Below are positions 13,775-25,000 of a stretch of DNA of 64,000 bases, in pieces. The position numbers and the translations under genes were made by a program. Under the pieces are notes generated by a model. It was not told the DNA's origin. It saw only the letters and a program-made list of their open reading frames with translations, and did not search any database. The stretch covers positions 1,348,979 through 1,412,978 of the forward strand of contig VZSR01003049.1 of assembly GCA_013398615.1 (NCBI GenBank), written 5' to 3'. The stretch comes from Brachypodius melanocephalos (Eukaryota; Chordata; Aves; Passeriformes; Pycnonotidae). The first letter of the stretch is position 1; each line of letters starts with the position of its first letter.

Positions 13775-13878
13775 GAGCAGCTTTGTCTGTTGGAAGGTGT
13801 CCCTGCCCAAGGCTGGGGACTTGGAAGTAAAAATGATCTTTGAGGTCCCTCCCAACCCATTCTGTGATTCTGTGAAAC
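13775..13878 (+). mobile_element. CR1 LINE 3' end
   Basis: The segment ends with the hallmark CR1 3' terminus: GGTCCCTCCCAACCC, then ATTCTGTG-type octamers. The part just upstream (GGTGTCCCTGCCC...) also matches the CR1 3' UTR. It is on the + strand and directly abuts the LTR on its left. The element is 5'-truncated, as usual for CR1. Confidence 0.85.
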
Positions 13879-16800
13879 CTAACAAGGCTACTGCTGAGGC
13901 TGCTCTGTGTTAACTCTGTAAAGTTTTGTCAGACACAAATGGTTGCTGAGGGTTTTATGTGTTTGTCAGCCTGGTCGTTTTATACAGTTCAATCACCTTC
14001 AATCTAATGAGACTTTAATTTGTTGTTTTACTATTAAAGGAAAATGACTCATCAGGGGGAGATTTTGGTTCACGAGTCTGCATATAAAACTATCTCTTAA
14101 TAGTGAACACAGCGTAAACATTAATGTTCCCTTTAAAAATAATTCCCTATAATAATCATCAAAATGCTGCAATGTTGTTACCACAAATTGAAGTTTTAGA
14201 TTCTCACTGTAGAGTACTATAATATATTTCAAAAGGATCTGAAATAATGGTAACTCTTATTTACAGACTAAGTATGAAACAACATCAATATTGTGAGAAA
14301 TTGTATTTACTTTCAATCCTGTTGCTTCATTTTTCTGTGTTTTTCTAAGAAGAAATCTGCATTTACTTGAATGCATAGGGAAATGGAGATGGGGCAGATA
14401 TTCCCAGAGGCTGCTGCAAGCCTCTGACACAGATGCAGTTCAGACACTGAAGCTCTTGAAGGAAAAGTGCAGTTCAGAGCTTCTCACTGAGGCCTCTAAG
14501 GTTTGAGTTGTTTTGTGGTACCCTCATAGATTACACTTATACAGATGTAACCAGGATCTAACCAGAATGACACCAGAAGAGTGAAGGGAAGGAGGTACTT
14601 CAAGCCTCACCTCTAATGTGGGAAGATGTAGCTTTCACAGCCTGTTCCTGCAAATGCACCCATCCTAAGGCCGTCATGCAGCCTTAGAAACAAATAGTGT
14701 ATTAAAATTCCAGAAAATACATATAGTCTTTTTGTTTGTTTACTAATGCCACTGCTAATGGAAAACATGCAGTGCATCTAGAGGAAGGTGCATTTAGGTT
14801 CCCCAGGAGAATCTGGTGTGTTTATGTGGTGTAACCCAGCATTTGAGCATTAGTTTCTCAGCAGAAAACAGCTGCAGTTACTCAGCAAGTCTCCTGCTCT
14901 TAGCCTGGGGTGTGATACCACAGTTCTTCAGAAAACCAGTGTTAGTCACTTTTGTTCGCTCCAGAAAAATGAAGAGTTTTGTTTCAATGCCTCCATCGAA
15001 ACGGCTGTAGCTTGAGGCTTGCCTGAAGTTACCAGAAAGCGCAGGAGTGACTCCATGAAGAGTTTTCTACCTCGTAACATTTTCTACAAGAATATTCTTC
15101 AAATGACTACACTGAGTCAGGTATTAATACCAGAACCTCAGGTAACTTCTGTTAGGGCTCTAACAGGAACACAGCTGCAGTGCAGTGCTCTAAATGATAC
15201 ACCTGCTTAGCACCATATTCAGGGTTTGCTGGATCATGTCAAAATTCCTTTTTACTGTGTTTTGCTCAAGTAGTCAGGAGGATAATCCCTAATACAAGAT
15301 TATTTACATAATGGCTTTTGCAATGACATGAGATGACAGGTATAAAAAAAATCTTGTCTTTTCATTTTAAAGTAAAACCAGTCATTATTTAATTATAGTA
15401 CAGTGAGAGAGAACAGCATAAACTGTACCAGAGAAGCAGAAAAGTACACAGAATAGTTCCAAAACAAATTTAGTTGATTAAATGCAGTACATTAAAAGCA
15501 GACATAATAATGTTGACATTTTAGTATTGTTAATGAAGGGCCCAACTGCTGATCTTTGCTCAGGCAACTGTCTATTGAATCCACTGGACTTACATTCAGA
15601 AAAAGCATAGCCTAGTGAATTTTAAGTAATAATTTCTATACAAGGTAAAAGCTCCTCTGAGAGAAATTTATGAGATTTCTATGTCAACCTGAATGTGAAG
15701 AGACTTACCAATTCAGAATGATATGAATTATTAACCTCACTTGAATGAAGAAGGGAAATAATACTATATTTTGTTTAACCTCTACAGCTTCAGAACTCCA
15801 AAATTACAGGGTTCTATGAATAGACCAGAACAGTAAAACCTTCAAAATTTTCCCCAGCTATCTCATTACGTGAAGCAAAATAGCCGTCTCTGAGGGGAGC
15901 TACCAGCTGGAATGATCACAAATAAAAAATAAATTTAGATTATAGAAATACTGGATCATTTTATTTCATTAAATTTATTATTAAATAATTCTAGTTGCTG
16001 AACACATTCATTCCATTCTCCTGACTCACTGATGTGTACCCTGAATGGAGCTGTGGTAGGATCTGAATGGGCAGCCAGGCAAACTCAACTTTCTCCTAAA
16101 GCCTCTCTACTGGGAGAAGTTTCTTGAAGGACTTGGATGCTGCAACTTGTCAGAAACTGGATCCTGGGCTATATGAACTACCACAGTTCCTACATTCCTT
16201 CACTTCTCCTGAGCAGTGGACAGAGATTGACTTGTTCCTGTTCCACCAGCTGTTTGTCAGTGCTCCTCTGTGGAGGATGCCAACTGCTTGCCATCAGAGC
16301 CAGCATGGTAGTTCATGAGTTCCCCCTAGCTTGCTCCAGGCAAAAATCAGCCAGGTTAGTTTACACAATGTCTAGTGTGGTCTGAGCTAACTGGATTTCC
16401 CTGGAAGGATCAGGAAGTGTTTGTGCCCTGCTCTGATGTCTTCTCTAGGGCTGCAGCATTTGGCATGGTGAGCCACTGGAGTACCATGTGCCAAAATAGC
16501 TGGGTTCAGCAAAGTGTCCTGCTGCTTTTTATAATCAGTGCTTTTATAATCAGTGAAGCAGGCTTCATCATCATCGGTTATTGATTTTCAGGGTGTTCTT
16601 CTGCTAGAAGAGTTTAAAACAGCTTCTCATTATGATGAGTGGTTTAAAAATAATGAATATTTAGTTATTATTTACAAATATGCTAATTTACATTTTTAGG
16701 GCACTAATATATTTGCATTAACTTTACTAAGAGATCTTTCTGACTCAAATCAAGATTCTGATACTGTTGGTTCCTCTCCACATTAAGTGTTCCTTCTCAT

Positions 16801-17711
16801 TAACACAGTATCTTTGCTGAATACATTTAAAATGAGGAAAGAATTTTTAAAAATCGCATTTTAAATTAAGTAAGAATTCTCACTGACTTCTGTGGACCAA
16901 GTATTTAATGCAGAATTGATATGATGATCACAAATTTGAAAAAAAAAATTGTCAAAAGATTTCAGCAATTTCCTGTAACACTATTATCTATGAAGTTGTA
17001 GGACATTGCAATCATGTTTTTCAAAATGTTTACAGACAGTAAACTACAGAAATAAATTTATTTTAAAAGAGCGTATTTAGAGCACCACAACCAGTATTTT
17101 AATCCTCATTTTTTAAAGGGAAATGTCTCCTGTGCCCCAGTGTAAGAACTGACTTCCACAAACCTTAACCTTTATGCAGAGGTACTAAAATTTGATCAAT
17201 TTCTGCTCAGTATTTGTTCCTTCCTTGCCCCACTGTTCATTCAGTGAACAGGTACTGGGGCAAAGACAACAAGAATAGAAGACAGCAAAGCAGCTTGTGG
17301 TTCTGCAACACTGATCCTTGCTGGTATAAGCCACAATTTCAATTTGCTTTTGCATGGGAGGATAATCTCAACCTCTGACTAACGGAACTCAATAATACAT
17401 GAGTCAATACTATGCTAAGTATGTAGGATATTTTTTAATTATTTCTTTTAAATGCCTTTGTATTTTTACTACTAGATAGTAGCAGAGAGATAATACATCT
17501 ACTTGAAATTTTCTAAGCCATCATAGTAAAATACAGCTCAGTACAGCACTCTTAACAGTAATTCCTGTCACATAGTATCTGTTTCCCTTCCTAGTAATTT
17601 CAAAGTCATTACACTGCTACCAGACTTACTTTTAGGAAATTCAGACCCTGAGGATGCTTTATGCATAATGAAAAAGAAAAATTTCATCCCTACTTTTCTG
17701 TAAATACATAG

Positions 17712-17915
17712 GGCCTATTGGGAGAGAAGTATGGGAACATCCGAATACCGGGGGAAGTTGAGTCAGCAGAATTTGAAATGATCCTGGATGCTGCTGTAGA
17801 GGCCAAGCTGGAGACAAGGATTTTAGAAGAGTGGTACTGCAGGGATGAGAACGCAGTGCCACCAGCGTATTACCTCAGACCAAAATCAGAAATGCTGAAG
17901 ATCTACCAGAATACG
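17712..17915 (+). CDS. NWD2: NWD2 coding exon B (~residues 120-187)
   Basis: This is a 204-bp exon in phase 0-0 (68 codons). It opens with GLLGEKYGNIRIPGEVESAE and contains EEWYCRDENAVPPAYYLRPK, segments strongly conserved in vertebrate NWD2. The acceptor AG is at 17710-17711 and the donor is a consensus GTAAGT at 17916-17921. The exon continues the N-terminal region that precedes the NACHT ATPase. The frame is uninterrupted and conservation with the remembered mammalian protein is near-complete, so I see no sign of pseudogenisation. Its function is not established. Confidence 0.93.
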
Positions 17916-19513
17916 GTAAGTCATAGTCACCTGCTCACAGAATTTTTCTCTATCCATTACAGTGGCAGGCAGTCCCCAAGGCCAGGCAGTTAGTGTTGTT
18001 TTTGAATTAGGTTCTACAGCCCCACCCACACCTGAACAACTGCTGCTGTGGTGCTCCTTTCCTGTACATGGTGAAGGAGCAGCTGCCAGTGAACACAACT
18101 CCTGCATTGATGTGCTCTCTGCTAGCTAGAGCAAGGGAACTTGGGGTGTCTGTGACCTGTTAGGGCTAGCAGGACACTTGTACAGATATCTCTTCCCTGA
18201 TGCTCTAACATGGAGAACTCAGGCTCTTCTGCTTTGTACAGTGCATTAGCTAGATTTCAATGAACAGGACTTGCAGAGGAAATACACTTTTTCCTTCTAT
18301 CCCCATAGAAGAAAACTCTAACAAGTGCTTAGCACTGTCCTGAGTCAGATATTCTACTTTTAACTTGTTAACTGTATTCTAACACAAGATTTTTGAACAC
18401 TGTTAATCATTTTTAAAACAGGCATTTGTCTTTAACTGATGATGATAAAAACTGTATCTATTTCTCAGGACTCAGTTCTACCCTCCTACACATCCTATAT
18501 ATACCTAAGGACATATTTTAGTGTACAAAAAATGAAGTCCTTAAAAGAGTTTTCACTTCGTTTTGAGTGCATATTGTATTATTGGGGTTTTTCTTATTCA
18601 ATCATACTTTTCCGAAAGCTACTGGCTAAACAGGACTAAGTAAAAGATGTTCATAACTTAAATTACTTAAATGTTCATAAGTTAAAATAACTTTAAAAAT
18701 ATGTTCATAGTTTAAAGCTGTAATGTAGATGTAACATAACTTAAAGATGTAACACAGAGTTACATCTCATAAACTTATAGAAAGTTATAAAAGATTCTCA
18801 GCTCTGTCAAGAAGGAGTTGCTAGGGAATTTATCCTGGAGATTCCACACTTCAAGAAAACTGGAAACCCCTGAAATATTTCACGAGCAGTAAATAAAACC
18901 TAGCTGTTTTAGAGAAAGCACCAGCATGGCATTTGCAAGATACCATCTGAAAGGATTAGTGAATTTATATTAGAGTTCCTCTCTGATGAGAGTTAAGATT
19001 AGTGTTACTATAGCAATGAATGAATGACTGTAATGTCACATATAATCCTGTATTTTTAAAATATGGTAGCTATTATAAGGCACCTAATTACAGGTACCAG
19101 GAACCTCATTTTCAGTTTTGAGATCCAAGTTTAAATTATTATCATTATTCCATCTCATTAAAGGAGCGATAATTTTAGCAGTATTGCTGCTGCTTTATTA
19201 TCATTATTTCATTATTTGGTTCTCAAAACCCTCTTTCTATAAAGGTATTATTAGCCTTATTCTTGAAAAATATTACATTAGCTGCCTACACTAGGGATTT
19301 AGAAAATATTCCAAGGAGCTAACTCTTAAAATTATAAAATGGAATACAATATGATCATCTGCAGTATAAATTGTTTAACTTCTATTTATTTTTGTTAGTG
19401 TATGTGTTTTTCTGTTACCATGTTATTTTTTGCCTTGAATATTAGACTTCTACTTTCTGAAGTTGTATATGTATGTATTACACCTACTTTTTAACTATGG
19501 ATATTTTTTAAAG
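17916..19513 (+). other. NWD2: NWD2 intron, 1.6 kb
   Basis: AT-rich intron with no gene or named transposon. Around 18647-18717 the motif ATGTTCATA followed by A/T-rich TTAA runs recurs three times (near 18647, 18671 and 18701), a degenerate local repeat. The acceptor is TTTTTTAAAG, with AG at 19512-19513. Confidence 0.8.
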
Positions 19514-19658
19514 ATGGAATCTTCTTCAAATTCTATGAATGAGAACAAATGGCAAGATATATCAGAAGAGATTAAGAAGATTTTTAAGACTGCTGTGAAA
19601 TCGCTGTATGAGAAAGGAAAAATGAAACACAGCCAAGCAAAGAGATATCTTTCCTCTG
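19514..19658 (+). CDS. NWD2: NWD2 coding exon C (~residues 188-236)
   Basis: This is a 145-bp exon, phase 0 in and phase 1 out. After a variable serine/asparagine-rich start (MESSSNSMNEN) it encodes the conserved KIFKTAVKSLYEKGKMKHSQ stretch, rich in lysine and predicted to be helical. The last base begins a codon that is completed in the next exon, giving an alanine at the SAIEDE junction. The donor is G|GTAAAG. An ATG is the first codon of the exon, but it is internal to the protein. This is the least conserved segment seen compared with the mammalian sequence as I recall it, which fits a linker ahead of the next conserved block. Confidence 0.9.
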
Positions 19659-19960
19659 GTAAAGTTCACACTAATTTCTGTGTATTTGTTTATTGTCTTT
19701 TCTGTCAACCTTTCCACAAACATGAAAATATATTTGTTAGCATTTCTCATATAACTAAAGGGGGAAAAAAACAGTTTGTTGTGCTTGCTTGAGACTAAAA
19801 CCAATAGAAAAGCACTCAGCAAATTCTCTGTGTTTGTTGTTTTTCTGGTTTTTACAGAGAACAAATGTAATCGAGTCTGTCTGTTGGGGGTAGGTCATGT
19901 TCTTGAACTGTTTATAAAGAAAAGTTGACAGAGACTCTTGTGTTATTTTTTCATCCCCAG
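19659..19960 (+). other. NWD2: NWD2 intron, 302 bp
   Basis: A short intron with donor GTAAAG and a textbook acceptor TTTTTTCATCCCCAG ending at 19960. Nothing else is recognised in it. Confidence 0.9.
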
Positions 19961-20550
19961 CTATTGAAGATGAACTTGATTTTGCCTTGGGCAAACAAAC
20001 ACCAGCTTTCCTAAAGAAGTGTGTTTGCTACATCCGGAAAATTGCCAACATTGAGCGTTTCGTTAAAATTCCAGAGATGGGAAAATACATGGATGTGGTA
20101 CATAAAGCTGGGAAGTTTCTACGAGATCCTGAAGCACATGAGAAACTGATCAAGCTCAGGGATGAATTCATTCCTACCATTGTTGCATCATCCAATCTGA
20201 GAGTGTACACATCCGTCACGCACTGTGACATGAAACTGGGTTACTCGCAAGAAGTGGAGAGCCATTACATTGAAGGACTTGGTAAACAGTTCTATGAAGA
20301 CATGATTGATATAATCCAAGCTACAGTGCAGCAGAATTTTGATACAGAGACAGACATGCTGTACGATGAAGTTCTTCAACACTCATCGCTATGTAAAACG
20401 TACTCCACGTTCTATGAATATAGATGTGAGGCATTAAGCATAGTTCACAAATATGTTCTACCTAGAAAAATAGGACACATTAACCCTCTTATCATATATG
20501 GAGGACCATGCACAGGGAAGACTCTTTTGTTAGCTGAAGCAGCGAAGAAG
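19961..20550 (+). CDS. NWD2: NWD2 coding exon D: pre-NACHT region and Walker A (~residues 236-433)
   Basis: This is a 590-bp exon, phase 1 in and phase 0 out. It encodes the highly conserved FALGKQTPAFLKKCVCYIRK block, then KLIKLRDEFIPTIVASSN, then a helix-rich stretch. It ends in the nucleotide-binding P-loop GGPCTGKT at 20500-20523 (~residues 416-423), preceded by NPLIIY. The P-loop lysine and threonine are intact, so ATP or GTP binding is plausible. The exon ends nine residues after the P-loop, so the NACHT domain is split between this exon and the next. The donor is AAG|GTAAAT. Confidence 0.95.
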
Positions 20551-22071
20551 GTAAATAAGTACCTTACATACTAAGGTCATGTTGACAGCATTACTGTGTG
20601 TAAAGGCCAACTTAGTTTAATTCTTTCTTTTCACAACAGATCTATCAGCCCTCAATATATAAAATAAAAATAATAACATGTATATTTGGCATATTATTGT
20701 ATACATTTGCAGAAAAATACTACCTTTAAATAATAACGTATCTGTATCACATGCTTAGCCAAAACAAATATAGTTTATCAAAGCTCCTAGAAGTCTAGTA
20801 GGAATCAATATATTTTGAATTAACAATGTGTATTTTAGAAGGATCTCTTTCCTTCTTATTCCTCTGAGGCCCTATGAATCCACAACTACCTAAACATCTT
20901 ATTCTGGTCTGAGTTTTAAACTCAAATGCAGTATGTCTTTCCAAGTCATGCCATCTCATGTTCTCATTAGAAATTATTCCACAATTATTCTAGTACACTG
21001 GCTACAAATTGATATGTAATAAGCTGCAAAAATACCCATACTTACTTATCAGGTGTTTGCTGTTTAAGTCATTGAGCTGAGTACTACAGGGAAGTGAATG
21101 AAACACTTTGTGCAAGGCAGGACAAGATGCAGAAAAAGACTAAGCTGGCATCACCAGACCTAATTCTGCAGATGACAGTCACAACTTTGAGTTCCCAGCA
21201 GGGTGGTCAGAGAATTTAGCATAGTGAGCTGGGAAACAGCCATTTCAGCCACAAGGAAACGAAGAAAGCAATAATACTGTTTAAAATCCCTGTATCTACT
21301 TCCTGTGGAGTCACATTAGCTGTGTATATGAAATGCGGATTTGCAACTCAAGATCTCATTTCATATCTGAGTACATAAATCAGCCTAGAGACTCTGGTTC
21401 TTCTTTTCTTTTAAAATACTGTAATAACATAAAGTGAGGTGAAGAGATGTGTTAGCCTGCACAGACTGAAGATTTAAAGAAGTTACATTCCTCACTGACT
21501 TGAAGTACTTACTCTAAGCAAAAGAACTTCAAGGGATAGATACTTTTTTCCTTTTTGTGGCAGTGTTTTAAAGTAGAAGTGACAGGTACACCAAGGCAAA
21601 ATGTAGTTCTATGGACCAGGGATTAAAATAACCAGCTAGTTAGGGGTAATCTGTACTCTGACCCGCGTCCTCTAGAGACATATCTTTATACTCAGTCAGA
21701 AGCAATGCTAAAGAGGTTTAGGTGGTAGGCTGGTGTGCCTGACCAAGGATGACATTATGTAGTGTCTAAGGAAGTTTATTTTTAAGAGAATCTACTTACT
21801 TTCAGAGGTGAGACTCAGATTGCAAAGAGTACCTTGGGATTTATGGAGTACATTCTAGTCATGTCCCCTTTTATGTACGCCTTTTTGTTCTAAACAAAGA
21901 TGATATATGACTTGAATTTCATTCAGTGCACCCATGTTGAACCCTGCCAGTGACAGCATTTCTGTTCAACCAACACTTTTAAATGTTTATTCATATGTAG
22001 GCTATCACTATTTATAAATTCTGTTACTGTACTTCATTGAGATGTAAACTAAATTATGCTCTACATTCTAG
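20551..22071 (+). other. NWD2: NWD2 intron, 1.5 kb
   Basis: The last intron of NWD2. It is AT-rich, with no recognised transposon or gene. The donor is GTAAAT and the acceptor is CTACATTCTAG, with AG at 22070-22071. Confidence 0.88.
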
Positions 22072-25000
22072 GCCTATTCCTGGTTGCAAGAAGAGATGGG
22101 ACCAGATTCTGACCCCGTAGTAGTTATAAGATTTTTGGGATCCACTGAAACAAGTACAGATCTGAAGAATATACTTCAAAGCATTTGTGAACAACTAGCA
22201 GTCAACTATCGTTGCCTTGTACAAAGTTACCCAAAAAAGATTCATGACCTTCGGGACTTGTTCATAAATCTCTTGAATGAGTCTTCATTTCACAGGCCAC
22301 TGGTGATTATATTTGATGCTTTAGAACAGCTAACAGATAGTGATGATGGTAGGAAGCTCTGGTGGCTTCCCATTCACCTTCCACGTTCAGTACGGATAAT
22401 TTTGTCAACACTGCCAAACAAGCATGGGATCCTGCAAAAATTGAGGTGCCTTATTCACGAAGAAAGCAACTATATTGAATTGACTGCAAGGGACAGAAAG
22501 ATGTGTAGTCAAGTACTGAAACATCAGCTGCTGCGAGTTAAAAGGAAAGTAACATCAGGGCAACAAATTTATGTCAATGAGGCATTCTCCAAGTGCACAC
22601 TGCCTATGTTTGTGAATTTAACCTTCAGAGAGGTCAGGCACTGGAGATCTCATAAGGATGTGGATGAGACCTCCCTCTGTGTTACTGTCCATGAAAGTAT
22701 AGAGCAGTTGTTTTGGTCACTGGAAAACAGGTGTGGGTCAAGACTATTGTCAAGAGCACTTGGCTACATCACTATGTCCAAATCTGGCCTGAGTGAAATG
22801 GAACTGGAGGATATTTTAGCCCTTGACAACAGTGTTATGTATGAACTGAATGAGAGAGTCAGAGAGAGTAACCCATTGAGAATTCCATATATATACATTG
22901 CAAGACTTAAGGAGGGCTTACAGGGGTATTTAATAGAGCGACAGGTGAAAAATGTTACGCTGCTTCTTTGGGCAAATAGGCACTTGCAACTAATTGCCCA
23001 GAAATTGTACTTGCACAATGAAGAAGACCTGCGTGAAATGCACACAGTCATGGCAGAGTATTTCCTTGGTGTTTGGTCAGGTGGACGAAGAAAACCTTTT
23101 TACAGCAATGACCAATATCTGAGTGGTTGTCCTGACCATGGCAGTAGAGGCCTGAACGAGGATGAAAAGCACTGCATGGATCAGGCTGCTTTTGACAGGC
23201 AGGCACCAGATCAGCCATGGGTCTTTCAGTGTAACCCATTGGAACCTGATATCTTTTTTATTAATCACAGAAAAATGACAGAGCTTATTCATCACTTAAC
23301 AAGATGTGGAAGAACTGATGATCTTCTGTATGGAGTCATCATGAACTTCAGCTGGCTGTACACCATGATTAGAATAGGGCAGTTTGATAAAGCCCTTTCT
23401 GACATAGAACTGGCTTACACTTACTCTCAAGAAAAGGAGCTGAAATTTCTGGCCAGTACCCTCCGCAGTATAAAGTTCAAAGTAGTAAAATACCCAGGTT
23501 CACTCTCTGCTGAATTGCAGCAGAGACTTCTCCCAGTAGTAAGTTCATTGCCCAAACTCAGACATCTCCTCCTAGAATGTGACAAGGATGGACCCAAGTA
23601 CTGCTCTATCGTCCCTTTGCATTCCTCCATGGATGTGACTTACAGCCCCGAGCGCCTGCCGCTGTCATCCAGCTGCATGCATGTCACTGAGATTTTGCCT
23701 ACATTTAATCCCAGCACAATTATTGCTGCTTTAGAAAATGGCTCCATTAGCACTTGGGATGTAGAAACCCGCCAGTTACTAAGGCAAATTACAACAGCTC
23801 CGTCTGTTATCTTAGGGATGAAGCTTACTAGTGATGAAAAGTATCTTGTTGTAGCTACAACAAACAACACTCTTTTGATATATGATAACATAAATTCCTG
23901 TCTTCTGTCTGAGGTGGAAATTAAGGGGTCAAAACACTGTGGAATTGCAGGGGACTCCAGTTTTATAAATGGATTTACATTATCAGTCAACCATGCGCTT
24001 GCTTGGCTGGAAGCCAGTAAAGATGTTACTGTAATAGATCTGCTGTATGGTTGGCCTCTCTATCACTTCCACTGCTGGTACGAAGTGACCTGTGTGCAGT
24101 GTTCTCCAGATGGAGTTTATGCATTCTGCGGGCAGTATTTGAACACCACAACCATATTCCACTTGGGCAGTGGAGAGAAGCTGACCACCGTGACCTCTGA
24201 ATTTTCAAGTGGATTTGTGAAATTCCTTCTCATTTTGGACACAGCCCAAGAAATGGTGATGGTGGACAGTGAGGGAAGCCTCTCTGTTTGGAATACAGAG
24301 GAAATCGCAAAACCCCAGCTTACAGATGACTTTGACTGCAGAAGAGAAGACAGCGAAGTTGTCAGTATAGAGCTTTCTGAAGACCAAAGTGCAATTTTAA
24401 TTTGTAAGGCTCTCAGCCTTGAACTTCTTGACACTCATGTGTGGAAGGTGGCTGAAAAGTTTAGAGCTAAACACAACGAGCGCTTTATATCTGCCGTGTT
24501 GTCCAAAAATGGCAACTGTATAATTGCTTCAATAGAAAATACCTCAGCCATTTTTGTTTGGAGAAGAGATACTGGACAGTGTATGGCAAGCTTACAAGAA
24601 ATCTCAGGAACTATAGTCAGGCTAATTAAATCAAATCATCACAACATGCTGCTATCCTTATCCACCAGTGGTGTCCTTTCTATCTGGGATATAGACATCA
24701 TAACTGCTATGTCCAATATTGACAAATCTGGCAAACCCATCCAAAGACTCGTGTTGCCAGCCAGAGGTGAATTAATATACACATTGGATGGATCCGATTC
24801 TGTCCATAAGTGGAACTTCAGCACTGGATTTATTGAAGCTGTGTTCAAGCATGAAGGTATTGTTGAAAACTGTGTGCTGACGTCTTCTGGAGAGATAATG
24901 GTTACATCAGATGATAAATGCAGCCAGTATGTATGGCACACGGTTAGCGGTGAAAATATCTTTCGCATTAATGGACAAAAAATCTCAGAGCTAATGATTA

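Larger units (their letters stand above)
678..17711 (+). other. NWD2: NWD2 intron, ~17 kb
   Basis: This large intron carries no supported gene. It contains a G/T-rich tract near 2.4 kb, poly-T runs (for example 1791-1804 and 5379-5390), a solo LTR with an internal minisatellite at about 13.24-13.77 kb, an adjoining CR1 3' end, and a short AT-rich direct repeat at 12.4 kb. The other open frames in it (for example at 1438-1770 and 7694-8032) have no recognisable domain and no supporting splice context. The 3' splice site is a weak AAATACATAG at 17702-17711. Confidence 0.8.
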
